From contig NC_016452.1 of assembly GCF_000235365.1 (NCBI RefSeq), forward strand, positions 978,001 through 1,042,000: a stretch of 64,000 bases of DNA, in the 5' to 3' direction. Below are positions 27,894 through 37,594 of the stretch, one piece after another. Below the pieces are notes generated by a model. That model saw nothing but the letters and a program-made list of their open reading frames with translations, was not told the origin of the DNA and did not search any database. The position numbers were made by a program, and so were the translations under genes. Source of the stretch: Eremothecium cymbalariae DBVPG#7215. Taxonomy: Eukaryota > Ascomycota > Saccharomycetes > Saccharomycetales > Saccharomycetaceae. Each line of letters starts with the position of its first letter. Positions within the stretch are counted from its first letter, which is position 1.

Positions 27894-28199
27894 TTAACCA
27901 CCATGTAACGTAGAAGTAAATGACACTACATCTCCATCCTCCAACACATATTCTTTCTGTCCTTCTAACTCCCAATCAGTATCGTTAATAAGTGTAAGAA
28001 TTCCCGGTCTGATAGTATCATGCTCAATGAAAACATCTTTATCCTTTGGATTCTCAAGCATGTTCTCTACAATATAGTCAATGAGATACCCAACATCCAC
28101 ATCGTACATGTCCTCCCGCTCGACCGTTACCTTGTATTGTCTTTGCTTGTTAAATATAACATCCAAACCACCTAAAAACTCCACTTGAACTGTAACCAT
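27894..28199 (-). CDS. URM1: Ubiquitin-related modifier Urm1
   Basis: A 101-residue beta-grasp protein ending in Gly-Gly (TLHGG). Uba4 activates it as a C-terminal thiocarboxylate. It serves as sulfur carrier for 2-thiolation of wobble uridine in tRNAs and as a protein modifier. The motif [32 protein letters not shown] before the end is characteristic of the family. It converges on NAS2 with 92 bp between stops. Position matches YIL008W. Confidence 0.95.
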   Translation of the reverse strand: MVTVQVEFLGGLDVIFNKQRQYKVTVEREDMYDVDVGYLIDYIVENMLENPKDKDVFIEHDTIRPGILTLINDTDWELEGQKEYVLEDGDVVSFTSTLHGG

Positions 28200-28752
28200 T
28201 GCCCCTACCTTATTATTCCTGCAGTGGCCATACGTATCGACCTCATCGAATAATATTGATAAAATCTGTATTTATAAAAAAAACCTACACAAACCAACTA
28301 TTTCTTTTTTTTACTCACATGATCTGTCGAGGGCCACTAGTTGGGGTCACGTGCTAGCTTGAACTTCTCGTCACGTGCCAACTAATACTTAGGTTGATGA
28401 TCAGTTACTGTTTATATAGTCTCTAATCTGGCTCAACTACCCTCTGGGGATCTAGCTGGACCTATATCTAATCTAATCTAGCTAGTTTGGGTCTTCTTAT
28501 ATAGTTTCTGTTGTCCTACTTAAGCTCTCTTGCTTACTTGCTATGCAGATTCCTAGCCGATAACAGCTCAGTGGTTATCTTGACACTTCTAACAACTCTG
28601 ATTCGCTGCTTCTTTGTCTTGTTATCGTGACTATCAACATGCTCCTTAGCCTGACTATCATAACTATCGGGATGCTCTTTTGATTTTACGACATACGACA
28701 TGATCAAAAAATAATCTATTGATTAAAAGAAAGAAAGTCACACCAGTGTGTA
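28200..28752. promoter_or_regulatory. URM1 upstream region and tRNA 5' flank
   Basis: No ORF of note. Two CACGTG boxes lie at 28348-28353 and 28372-28377, both preceded by T (TCACGTG). This is also where synteny with the CEN5/CEN9 region ends. Confidence 0.5.
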
Positions 28753-28824
28753 GCTCGCGTGGCGTAATGGCAACGCGTCTGACTTCTAATCAGAAGATTG
28801 TGGGTTCGACCCCCACCGTGAGTG
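28753..28824 (+). tRNA. tRNA-Arg(UCU)
   Basis: A 72-nt cloverleaf. The acceptor arms GCTCGCG/CGTGAGT pair with two G-U pairs. The anticodon loop CTTCTAA (28783-28789) has anticodon TCT at 28785-28787, and the T arm contains GGGTTCGACCCC. There is no intron. It lies just upstream of tRNA-Asp on the same strand, and no long T run separates them. Confidence 0.96.
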
Positions 28825-28837
28825 CTTTCCACCGTCC

Positions 28838-28909
28838 TCCGTGATAGTTTAACGGTTAGAATTCGCGCTTGTCGCGCGCGGGATCGGGGTTCGATTCCCC
28901 GTCGCGGAG
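28838..28909 (+). tRNA. tRNA-Asp(GUC)
   Basis: A 72-nt cloverleaf. The acceptor arms TCCGTGA/TCGCGGA pair perfectly. The anticodon GTC is at 28871-28873, with a fully paired anticodon stem, and the T arm has GGGGTTCGATTCCCC. It follows tRNA-Arg after a 13-nt spacer (28825-28837), the arrangement of the yeast dimeric Arg-Asp tRNA precursor that is transcribed from the Arg promoter. Confidence 0.97.
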
Positions 28910-28914
28910 TTTTT
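28910..28914 (+). terminator. Pol III terminator of the tRNA pair
   Basis: A T5 run directly follows the tRNA-Asp discriminator base. The spacer between the two tRNAs has no T4 run, so one transcript spanning both genes is likely. Confidence 0.75.
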
Positions 28915-28940
28915 GATCACGTGACATTAAGCACGTGATC
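28915..28940. promoter_or_regulatory. Inverted pair of E-boxes upstream of ATP3
   Basis: GATCACGTG (28915-28923) and CACGTGATC (28932-28940) form a perfect 9-bp inverted repeat with an 8-bp spacer, about 220 bp before the ATP3 start. Each arm contains CACGTG, the core of Cbf1/Pho4-type bHLH sites. A role in ATP3 or tRNA transcription is inference. Confidence 0.5.
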
Positions 28941-29160
28941 AGAGACCAATGAGGATGCACGATTTGTTTAAACCTGGACACCACATAAATCGCAGGGCAC
29001 CTGGATGATTTTTTTTCACCTGCAACGAGAATATTTAGATACTTACAACAGTTTACATACACATACATACAGTAGAGAGAGGTTCGATCGATTGGAAAAG
29101 CATCCAATACTTCAATTAGGACTCGCTGCCTCAGACCAATAATTTAGAACGTTGTGCACA

Positions 29161-30033
29161 ATGTTCTTTAATTCCAGAGCCCCCATGGCTATTCGCAATG
29201 TTCAAAGAAACTACGCCACTTTGAGGGAAATCGAAACCAGATTGAAATCTATTAAAAACATTGAAAAGATCACCAAGACGATGAAGGTTGTGGCTTCTAC
29301 AAGATTGTCCAAGGCGGAAAGAGCAAAAAAGAGTGCCAGAAAGTACTCCCAAACCGATTCGGAATTTTACAAGAATGCTGAAACTACTCTACAGGAAAGC
29401 AGTGAACCAAAGGACTTACTCATCGCTATTACCTCTGACAAAGGTTTATGTGGTTCCATTCATTCCCAATTGGCAAAGAGTGTCAGAGCTCAGTTATCTG
29501 AGACGCCAGATGCAGATGTCGTTACAATTGGGGACAAGGTCAGGAATCAGCTTGTGAGATCCCATGCTCAAAATTTGAAGTTGTCGTTCAATGGTGTAGG
29601 TAAGGAAGCTCCAACGTTTGAGGAGTCTTCTTTGATTGCCGACAAGATATTGCAAAACGGTGTTGATAAGTATTCTAGAATTATGGTTTTCTATAACTCT
29701 CCAATTTCCTCTTTGTCCTTTGAGCCATCTAAAAAGCCTGTCTATAACGCTGAAACAATCGAGCAATCTCCTGCTCTTTCCAAATATGAGGTCGATTCCG
29801 ATGCTGAAGTCTCACAAGATTTATTTGAATTCACGTTGGCGAACCAAATTTTGTCAGCTATGGCTGATGGTTACTCTGCGGAGATTTCTGCAAGGAGAAA
29901 TGCAATGGACAATGCCTCCAAGAATGCTGGTGATATGATTAACAAATACTCTATTCTATACAACAGAACCAGACAAGCTGTTATTACTAACGAGTTGGTT
30001 GATATCATTACTGGTGCATCATCTTTGGATTAG
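29161..30033 (+). CDS. ATP3: Mitochondrial F1 ATP synthase gamma subunit
   Basis: Central stalk subunit of the F1Fo ATP synthase, 290 residues from ATG 29161. The N-terminus is a presequence (MFFNSRAPMAIRNVQRNYA: basic, no acidic residue), so import into the mitochondrial matrix is expected. The N-terminal helix (TLREIETRLKSIKNIEKITKTM) and the C-terminal helix (MDNASKNAGDMINKYSILYN) that form the rotating coiled coil are clear. ITSDKGLCGS near residue 95 is the family signature. It begins the block matching YBR039W-YBR043C. Confidence 0.97.
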   Translation: MFFNSRAPMAIRNVQRNYATLREIETRLKSIKNIEKITKTMKVVASTRLSKAERAKKSARKYSQTDSEFYKNAETTLQESSEPKDLLIAITSDKGLCGSIHSQLAKSVRAQLSETPDADVVTIGDKVRNQLVRSHAQNLKLSFNGVGKEAPTFEESSLIADKILQNGVDKYSRIMVFYNSPISSLSFEPSKKPVYNAETIEQSPALSKYEVDSDAEVSQDLFEFTLANQILSAMADGYSAEISARRNAMDNASKNAGDMINKYSILYNRTRQAVITNELVDIITGASSLD

Positions 30034-30569
30034 AGGTAATAGCTGCCACTTTTCCTTCTGAGATTGATTCATATTTTGATTGGGGCAATTACGATTTTTT
30101 TCAAGATCATTTATTCATCTCAGATTAGTAGGATTTTGGGAAGGGGGATGCTGTGCTCCTAGAAAAGGGCAGCACATATTCATATCTATCCCTATATACA
30201 TAATGAAGTACAAACGTTCTTAAATTTGGAAAAATGACAAAGAACATTCATATCTCTTACCTGTTGTTGTTATGCTGAGTGTTCTAGACTTGGCTTTATA
30301 TTTATGTATTTTTAGGTCCTTTCTTGGTTTTGCACAAATGCGTGTCAGTGATGTTTCACCTCAGTTAGACTCAAGTCGGAGATGAACGCATGCCATAATC
30401 AAGGGCGCACAGTAAATCTTAGATGTTTCATACTGATGACGGTTGGTAAGAGATAATAAAACTATATAAATACAGTCAGTGGACTTTTAAATTGTTATGG
30501 ATGTTTTGTCTCATATGTAATTTATTTTTACAGACAGGCGCCTAATCAATACTTTATTAACTGCCAATA
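30034..30569. other. Intergenic region ATP3 / FIG1
   Basis: This is 536 bp with no gene recognised. As FIG1 orthologues are pheromone-induced, TGAAACA-type Ste12 sites might be expected; a TGTTTCA or TGAAACA match was not seen. The stretch ATGTTTCA occurs at 30350-30357 and 30423-30430. Confidence 0.4.
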
Positions 30570-31454
30570 ATGTTCGGAATGGCTTGGTTTATTATTAAAA
30601 GGATGCCAAGAATTCTTGCATTAATGCTAAACTTTATTTCAATATTCTTGATGGTATTTTTATTAATTGGGTGTTACAATGAAGAACAACAGACAACCTT
30701 CCTGACTCGTTTCCAATTCAACAAAGAATCACCAATGTATTCCATCATTGAAAATACATTCAAGGGAAAAACGGAGACTGAAGGATTAGAGAATATTAGG
30801 GTCAAAGCAGGATACTTGGGAATCTGTGTCAGCAATTTGCCTCAAGCTTATTCGCGTGATCCTGTACTGTGTTTTGGACGTAAGAACGTTACAGCCTCTC
30901 CACTATACGAACACTTGAACATTAAAATCTTCAACATCCCATCAAGAGAAAACGCTACACAACCTGATACCACGAATTTAAATATTTTAGATTTGGCCCA
31001 TCTTTCTATTGCCGATGTCATTCATCCATATATATTGATGCTCAACGTCATTCTCTGCATATTAATGTTCTTCTTAACACTCTATACTGCAGTTCCAAAA
31101 TTGCCATTTAAGAGGGCCCTAAATTCTGCACTTTTGATTATCAGTCCAATTTTAGTCGTGTTACTTTCATTTGGCTCGATGTGGAGCCATGTAGCAATAA
31201 GCGCCAGTAAGGCTTTCATTCCAAAGGCAAGTATGAACATAATAAAAATTCATAAAGGAAGAAAATCATCTTCAATGGTCTGGTTCAGCTTCATCTTCAT
31301 CCTTCTAAACTGTATTATCATATGGGCAATATACTTCCGTGATAGAAAAAGCCCTGAAGAGGAAACATCAGAGCAACGTGAGTATAACAAATATTCCAAT
31401 AGCGAATATGGTAGATATAACGGTGACAGGTCCACCACAAGTACAAAATATTGA
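30570..31454 (+). CDS. FIG1: Mating-related claudin-like membrane protein Fig1
   Basis: A 294-residue plasma membrane protein of the Fig1 family, required in yeast mating for the low-affinity Ca2+ influx system and cell fusion. It has four membrane spans: about 12-34, 145-170, 185-205 and 232-255. The conserved claudin-like extracellular motif GYLGIC with paired cysteines (Cys86, Cys101) lies in the first loop, together with N-glycosylation sequons (NVT, NAT). The cytosolic tail is short, charged and Ser/Tyr-rich. Length is close to the S. cerevisiae protein. Position matches YBR040W. Confidence 0.93.
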   Translation: MFGMAWFIIKRMPRILALMLNFISIFLMVFLLIGCYNEEQQTTFLTRFQFNKESPMYSIIENTFKGKTETEGLENIRVKAGYLGICVSNLPQAYSRDPVLCFGRKNVTASPLYEHLNIKIFNIPSRENATQPDTTNLNILDLAHLSIADVIHPYILMLNVILCILMFFLTLYTAVPKLPFKRALNSALLIISPILVVLLSFGSMWSHVAISASKAFIPKASMNIIKIHKGRKSSSMVWFSFIFILLNCIIIWAIYFRDRKSPEEETSEQREYNKYSNSEYGRYNGDRSTTSTKY

Positions 31455-31782
31455 CATTCCATTTCACAAGAAACAGATAAGTTAATATAGATACTTGTGA
31501 AGAGTTAATATCATTTTAATAAAAGACAATACCTAGTTATTTTTTAAGAATCAATTTGAATTTATGCCATTTATTCAATTTAATATAAAAACATCTTGGT
31601 GATTTGTTAGTGACACCTTCAAAAACGCTCGCACTTAAGTAATATCCTGGAAGGCAAATTTTCAAGTGGACGTATCTTTCATACATATAGATACATATAA
31701 CAACAGGATTATCAGAAGTAACAGATAGGATTCCATAATAGTGTTATTCCTATATATGAATTAGATTTGCAAAAGACACTCG
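31455..31782. other. Intergenic region FIG1 / FAT1
   Basis: This is 328 bp and AT-rich. A TATATATGAA stretch lies near 31751-31760. Nothing more is recognised. Confidence 0.4.
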
Positions 31783-33774
31783 ATGATATACCCGGTAATA
31801 TATGCTTTATGTGGTGTTACACTATTATGGCAGCTATGTTCGTGTGGTATCAGTTTAGTCTTACTACCGTTTACCTATCTGATTGACATATTGGACAAGA
31901 AATACAGGATTAGGGATGACTTTTATATTATACCATACTTTATTACTTCAGTTTTGGGTTATATATGGCGTTTGCAGACCAATAGATTTCAAAATTGGTA
32001 TATTTTTGAGCAAAAGGTGAGGAAACATGGGTCTTTACCTTGTATCATCTATCCAAGGCCATTAAAGACCAAAGGTGAGTTTGAAGTTGAGTCCTACAGC
32101 TATAAAGGTACATATGATATTGTTTTACGGCTGACGCATATTTTGTACAACGAGTATGGCATTAGAGCAGGTGATTATATTGCATTAGATTGTACCAATA
32201 AGCCTTTGTTTATTTTCCTGTGGCTTTCTCTTTGGAATATCGGTGCTATTCCAGCTTTTTTAAACTACAACCAACTTGGGAAGCCGTTGGTGCACTCTAT
32301 TGTGACATCGAATGTGAAACAGGTTTTGATTGATCCGCAAGCTAGCCAAGCGATAAAAGCTACGGAGGAAGAGCTTCTAAAAGAGGTTCCGGACATTCAA
32401 TTACGCTACTTAGATGAGGACCAGCTTCTTAGATTAATAACCAGTACTTCGAGTCCATCACTACGTATTAATGACGATGAAAGATCACATAAAACACTAA
32501 AGGACTTCGAACCTGCGCTACTAATATTTACTTCCGGAACCACTGGTCTTCCTAAACCTGCAATTATGTCTTGGAGAAAATCAACTATTGGGTGTGCTCT
32601 ATTTGGACATGTTATGCGCATCAGAACGGATAGCATAATTCTGACAGCCATGCCGCTATATCATTCTACAGCTGCTTTATTGGGTGCATGTGCGGTGTTT
32701 TCTCAGGGAGGATGCGTCGCCATTTCTAATAAATTCTCTGCGTCTTCTTTTTGGAAGGAAGCATATTTAACAAGGACAACTCACATACAGTACGTTGGAG
32801 AAGTTTGTAGGTACTTGTTAAACTCACCAAAATCGGAGTATGAGAATAAGTGTCGTGTGAGGGTCGCGTACGGAAATGGCTTGCGGCCTGGCATATGGAT
32901 GGATTTCAAAAATAGGTTTTACATTGACGTTATTGGTGAGTTCTATGCCTCCACGGAAGCACCATTTGCAACGACTTCATTCCAAAGAGGAACCTTTGGA
33001 GTTGGTGCCTGCAGAAATTATGGTGCTTTGATTAATTGGATTTTATCCTATCAGCAAACGCTAGTTAGAATGGAACCCGACGATGATTCTACAGTTTATC
33101 GTAATAGGAGCGGTTTCTGTGAAGTTTCTAAAGTCGGTGAACCTGGAGAGCTAATGATGAGGATATTTAAACCTAGAAAGCCAGAAACTTCCTTTCAAGG
33201 TTATGTGGGGAATAAAACCGCCACACAATCTAAAGTTTTACGAGACGTATTCAGGAAAGGCGATGCATGGTACAGATCTGGTGACTTACTGAAAGCTGAT
33301 GAAGATGGATTATGGTATTTTGTAGATAGATTAGGGGACACTTTCAGGTGGAAGTCTGAAAACGTTTCTGCCACAGAGGTCGAAAACCAGATGATGCGTT
33401 ATAACAAAGAGATTTTTGAATGCGTAGTTATTTTAGGAATAAAGATACCTAACCATGAAGGTAAAGCTGGTTTTGCAGTTGTCCAGTTGAAGAATGAATA
33501 TTTAATGGAGGATAAAATTCATTTATTGAATGGTGTATTAGATCACTTGAAAATGAATTTACCAAAGTATTCTTTACCAATCTTGGTAAAGTTTGTGGAT
33601 GAAATTGAGGTTAGCCACAATCATAAGTTAGCAAAGAGAAAGTACAAGGAACAAAAGCTACCGCATGGCGAAGAAGGAAACGAAACTATCTATTGGTTAA
33701 AAAACTACAGTGAATATTCTCTTTTGACAGATGAAGACTGGAGCCTGATTCTTAGCGGAAAATCTAGACTATAA
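31783..33774 (+). CDS. FAT1: Very-long-chain fatty acyl-CoA synthetase / fatty acid transporter Fat1
   Basis: A 663-residue member of the FATP family of AMP-forming acyl-CoA synthetases. It activates very long-chain fatty acids and supports their uptake, and is located in ER, lipid droplet and peroxisomal membranes. N-terminal membrane segments are followed by the AMP-binding P-loop LIFTSGTTGLPKP (247-259), the FATP motif YGNGLRPGIW, EFYASTE, and the adenylate motif YRSGDLLKADEDGLWYFVDR. The C-terminal lobe includes NVSATEVENQM. The protein ends in RL; the last residues (GKSRL) could resemble a PTS1-like end but not a strict SKL. Matches YBR041W. Confidence 0.95.
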   Translation: MIYPVIYALCGVTLLWQLCSCGISLVLLPFTYLIDILDKKYRIRDDFYIIPYFITSVLGYIWRLQTNRFQNWYIFEQKVRKHGSLPCIIYPRPLKTKGEFEVESYSYKGTYDIVLRLTHILYNEYGIRAGDYIALDCTNKPLFIFLWLSLWNIGAIPAFLNYNQLGKPLVHSIVTSNVKQVLIDPQASQAIKATEEELLKEVPDIQLRYLDEDQLLRLITSTSSPSLRINDDERSHKTLKDFEPALLIFTSGTTGLPKPAIMSWRKSTIGCALFGHVMRIRTDSIILTAMPLYHSTAALLGACAVFSQGGCVAISNKFSASSFWKEAYLTRTTHIQYVGEVCRYLLNSPKSEYENKCRVRVAYGNGLRPGIWMDFKNRFYIDVIGEFYASTEAPFATTSFQRGTFGVGACRNYGALINWILSYQQTLVRMEPDDDSTVYRNRSGFCEVSKVGEPGELMMRIFKPRKPETSFQGYVGNKTATQSKVLRDVFRKGDAWYRSGDLLKADEDGLWYFVDRLGDTFRWKSENVSATEVENQMMRYNKEIFECVVILGIKIPNHEGKAGFAVVQLKNEYLMEDKIHLLNGVLDHLKMNLPKYSLPILVKFVDEIEVSHNHKLAKRKYKEQKLPHGEEGNETIYWLKNYSEYSLLTDEDWSLILSGKSRL

Positions 33775-33904
33775 ACATTAAAGGTATTGTGAACTTTCTT
33801 TACATAGGGTACAAAATTACCAAATAAACCATACTCGAGACTCATCAAGTTACACTCATTAATCAATAGATTTTTTTTAAAAATTATAGTTTCCATAATT
33901 CTAG

Positions 33905-35143
33905 CTACAGGTAGTTGGAATATGTCTTATTATTTCTTCCAAAATACAGAAGTGCCAATTTCGTTAACATAGCCGATGTTAACATGGATACTATTAAAGG
34001 AACAACCAAAATCGCAGCAACTTCTAATGGAGCAATCTGACATAAACCAGTAACAGTATGATTTAATTCGGAGTCTAAGTCAAACGATCCCTTTTTATAG
34101 TACCTGTCTAATAACTTATCCTTTTCCTCCCAGACATCAAATACCCATTTCTCGAATTGTTCACTATCATTATATGGAATCTCTGACAGTTGAAACGCCC
34201 TTAGATGAATAGAAACCAATTTTGGAGCTTTACCTCTCAAAAAAACGTTTCTCAAATTATATATCTCCTCACCATAGGTGCCTTTTGTGACCCCAGAGTA
34301 ACCTAAAGTAACATCATACAGACATTCACAACTTGGAACTAATTTTTGCAAAACAAATTTCAATCCAGTCACACGCGGCAACAAAACATTTGAAAATGGT
34401 TTACGATTAACCTTAGCACCATACTGGTCGCTTCTAAGTCTCGTATTTTTGCTCATATTAGTACCCTCTGGAAATAAAATCAATGCATATGGCCATTTCA
34501 TCTGTCCATCTCCACTTTCACTCTTTGGAATAGAGAATTCCTCAATTCCTTCAGGCGTAAAGTTAGAAGGCACATTACCCGACAGCTTACCAATACCACG
34601 AGAATCCATATCCAAATCTTGTAGAGTATTGGTTAAATTCACCTTATCTAACTCCCACTTTCTATTCATAAATATAAAATTGTAGTTTTTCATACCATAC
34701 CCCAGTACAGGAATAGACTCCAGAGACTTCTTCAACATAATAATAACATTCCCCGCCAACCTTGACGTATAAGCAATCCACCATAAAAATATCCAATCTG
34801 TATATAGCTGGTGATTGCAGATAATTACCGAATTACGTTTCAAAGAAGACACGATTCGCTGTAAACTTGAGTCCTTCCTAAATGTACCCTTAGGAATCGA
34901 CGCGTTTTCAGTCGTAATACTGACATAGGAGGGTGCAACCAGACATAATATAGTCACCAAAAGCACGATAAAACTCTTCTTACTCCTATTAAGGTGAATT
35001 TGTCTTTCAACAGCATTAGCATGATATATCGTAGTGACAAAGAACTGATAAATTGCGATTGTTAGACATCCATTAAAAAATATGAATATAACCACAGACG
35101 TAACAGCTATCTTATATAAGTAACTCAGTAGATAGCTCACCAT
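33905..35143 (-). CDS. CST26: Lysophospholipid acyltransferase-like protein Cst26/Psi1
   Basis: A 412-residue integral ER protein of the PlsC acyltransferase family. In yeast, Psi1/Cst26 puts stearate at the sn-1 position of phosphatidylinositol. Motif I, NHQLYTDW, has His111 and Asp116 (HX4D). FPEGTN at 224-229 is motif III. Hydrophobic segments occur near 8-35, 55-80 and at the C-terminus (LEVAAILVVPLIVSML). The frame is open for 24 codons upstream without ATG, so ATG 35141-35143 is used. It converges on FAT1, and strand and position match YBR042C. Confidence 0.9.
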   Translation of the reverse strand: MVSYLLSYLYKIAVTSVVIFIFFNGCLTIAIYQFFVTTIYHANAVERQIHLNRSKKSFIVLLVTILCLVAPSYVSITTENASIPKGTFRKDSSLQRIVSSLKRNSVIICNHQLYTDWIFLWWIAYTSRLAGNVIIMLKKSLESIPVLGYGMKNYNFIFMNRKWELDKVNLTNTLQDLDMDSRGIGKLSGNVPSNFTPEGIEEFSIPKSESGDGQMKWPYALILFPEGTNMSKNTRLRSDQYGAKVNRKPFSNVLLPRVTGLKFVLQKLVPSCECLYDVTLGYSGVTKGTYGEEIYNLRNVFLRGKAPKLVSIHLRAFQLSEIPYNDSEQFEKWVFDVWEEKDKLLDRYYKKGSFDLDSELNHTVTGLCQIAPLEVAAILVVPLIVSMLTSAMLTKLALLYFGRNNKTYSNYL

Positions 35144-35520
35144 AGTAATTCTTAAACAACCTTTTGTTACCGCACTTCTATTAACAAGATCTGGGTTGTT
35201 CTGTTCAAAGATCAATTTTTTAATAACTTCTTTGTAGGGGGTAAACGAAGTTAGCCTTTGTTCAAGCCATTTATTTACGCTCCATATATCAATGACGCAG
35301 CATTCCGCTTTTAGGACAAGTAATGGATGCTGGCTCTTGGGGGCCTGTGGAACTTGGTGTGCATAATGGTGCGGTGCAATCTATATCCAACTACGTCTAC
35401 ATAGATATGATTTATGGGAATGATTCAGTTTTGAAACATGACTAAAATTACTAAATTTGTATGTTTGAGGCGAAGAGTTTTTATGAACGCTAAGTTTTAT
35501 GTATTAATAACATAATTTTA
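35144..35520. other. CST26 upstream / QDR3 3' flank
   Basis: This is 377 bp with no gene or clear motif. Confidence 0.4.
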
Positions 35521-37467
35521 TTATTCTACGAGTTCGTAGAGCCTCTGTAAGTCATAATTAGCTCTCCAGTAATCACTCCTTGATTTTAAGATGATTAATG
35601 AAAGCCCACCAACGCTAATTATAATCTCCAAGATGGTTAGAGCCCAGCCTGGTCCAATTTTATTTAACATAGGTTCAGTAACGAATACTGCAACTGCAGC
35701 TAAGAGCATTCTTACTAGGTTATTAAGTGCTATGGCAGTAGCACCCTTGCCGGGTAATGAGTCGACTAAGTATGTTACGATAGCACCAATTGTGACCATT
35801 GAGGCGAAGCCAAATAAGGCAGTTCCGATAAGTGGGAGCGCCCAGTGAACTTTTTTGTCCAGGCACCAACCACATATGGATAGGGATATAGGGAAAGCTA
35901 TTGCTGCAAAGACCATATTCCAAGAGAGCCGTGATTCTGGTGCTAAGAATCCATGCTTTTCCTTGTATCTTTTTAGTAATTCGTCGATGAGACGCCCTCC
36001 ATATATGGAGGTGATGATGTATGCCAAAGAAAGCGGAATATACAACAAACCTATATATAACGGTTTGAAATTATATGGCGGGTTTGAGTAAGAGTATGAG
36101 ATAGTCATGTTGACGAAATAAAGTGTTGCGAATGTTATTGCGCTATAGATGATTGCGAGAAACACAGGAGGGTATCTTAAGAAGTGCAAGGAGTTCAAAG
36201 GTTGTAGCAAGTAAAGATAACCAAGTTTTCCCATGCGCTTTAAAATACCAACATTAGAACCTTCGTCTGCCAACTTGTCTAGGTGCTTCTCTACATTCGA
36301 TCTTGCTCTCTGTAAATCTCCCTCCAGTACATTTCCGACAACCCTCGGATCATGGGAACAGATCAGAGATAATTCTGGTACACCAGGGTCCCTATGTATG
36401 TGTATTGAATCACTAATATGTGTCATAATTCTTTCTACGTCTTGTGAGCTATGTGGTAAATCCACATTGGGAGCAATCGCATTTCTTCGTCCTTCAGTCT
36501 GACTGCTGTCATCACAGGTGCTTCCGCCCAACTCTGATGTATTTGCATTACGTTTTAGCTTCTCTTGGAGGATTTTAGCTATAATAGCCTTATTATCTTG
36601 AGTACGCAAAGTCTCAGGTAAAAAGCAAACTATCAGAACAATATTAGCACCTGCTAGGATTACAAGAAACCATTGAGTTGATCTCCAAGACCAAAAATTC
36701 ACTAGAATTGAACCCACAATGGGAGCAATTAAAGGACACAGTAGCGGACCCAAATAAAAGTACCCCAAACTTCTCCCACGTTCCTCTGGGATGTATAAAT
36801 CTGCAATTGTTCCTGCACCGACACTTTGCACACTGGCACTAGAGGCACCACATAACATCCTTAAAACTATAAACGTAGTTATATCTTTCGACAACGCTGC
36901 TCCAATAGTGAATACCAATGTCAGTGTAAATGACACCACATAAACCGATCTTCTTCCCTTTCTCTCCGAAAAAGATGACCACCAGAGAGGTAGCAGTCCC
37001 AAAAATGCCAAGTAAATACCCATAGACAGACTAACCATAAATGGTGTCGTATTGAATTCTTTCTCTATCGGAACTAAAACAGGATAGATGATATTAGTAC
37101 CCATGGGCCCCATCGAACAGGCAAACGCAACAAAAAAGACTATAAACCCCTTGGTGGTCTTGGGATATTTTCTTGCATCCTTATATTCAGGTATTAATGT
37201 AACTTTAGATAATAAACCTCGTCTCTTAGAGTGCGACACCACCAATAATGGATCATTCAATTTCCCTGAAAAATGCCTATTGTCAACCACACCCTTTTCC
37301 TGATCAAAAACACCATCTGATTGGCTATTACTATCATTCTGAGCATATAAAGCTTCAGGAATATCTGCTCTCTGACTATCTTCGCTCAACACAGAACTAC
37401 TGGCAGTTCTTTCTTCAGTAGAAATAACGTCCCCATTACCGACACCACCTCTGCCAAAAGCATCCAT
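35521..37467 (-). CDS. QDR3: MFS multidrug/polyamine H+ antiporter Qdr3
   Basis: A 648-residue plasma membrane transporter of the DHA1 drug:H+ antiporter group. A charged cytosolic N-terminus (about 100 residues) is followed by 12 membrane spans, split by a long central loop (about 300-400) rich in charged residues. Visible MFS signatures include WWSSFSERKGRRSVYV (motif A) and LGYFYLGPLLCPLIAPIVGS (motif C-like). S. cerevisiae Qdr3 exports quinidine, polyamines and related compounds; substrates here are inferred. The start ATG is at 37465-37467; the 11 upstream codons lack ATG. Matches YBR043C, the last gene of this synteny block. Confidence 0.92.
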   Translation of the reverse strand: MDAFGRGGVGNGDVISTEERTASSSVLSEDSQRADIPEALYAQNDSNSQSDGVFDQEKGVVDNRHFSGKLNDPLLVVSHSKRRGLLSKVTLIPEYKDARKYPKTTKGFIVFFVAFACSMGPMGTNIIYPVLVPIEKEFNTTPFMVSLSMGIYLAFLGLLPLWWSSFSERKGRRSVYVVSFTLTLVFTIGAALSKDITTFIVLRMLCGASSASVQSVGAGTIADLYIPEERGRSLGYFYLGPLLCPLIAPIVGSILVNFWSWRSTQWFLVILAGANIVLIVCFLPETLRTQDNKAIIAKILQEKLKRNANTSELGGSTCDDSSQTEGRRNAIAPNVDLPHSSQDVERIMTHISDSIHIHRDPGVPELSLICSHDPRVVGNVLEGDLQRARSNVEKHLDKLADEGSNVGILKRMGKLGYLYLLQPLNSLHFLRYPPVFLAIIYSAITFATLYFVNMTISYSYSNPPYNFKPLYIGLLYIPLSLAYIITSIYGGRLIDELLKRYKEKHGFLAPESRLSWNMVFAAIAFPISLSICGWCLDKKVHWALPLIGTALFGFASMVTIGAIVTYLVDSLPGKGATAIALNNLVRMLLAAVAVFVTEPMLNKIGPGWALTILEIIISVGGLSLIILKSRSDYWRANYDLQRLYELVE

Positions 37468-37554
37468 TTTTGGAATATTAAAAAGCTTAAAACTAGCCAA
37501 CTAATGTCGATATTATAGTACCACTATATTCCATAAGCCGATGAATGTGAAATA

Positions 37555-37594
<40 letters not shown>

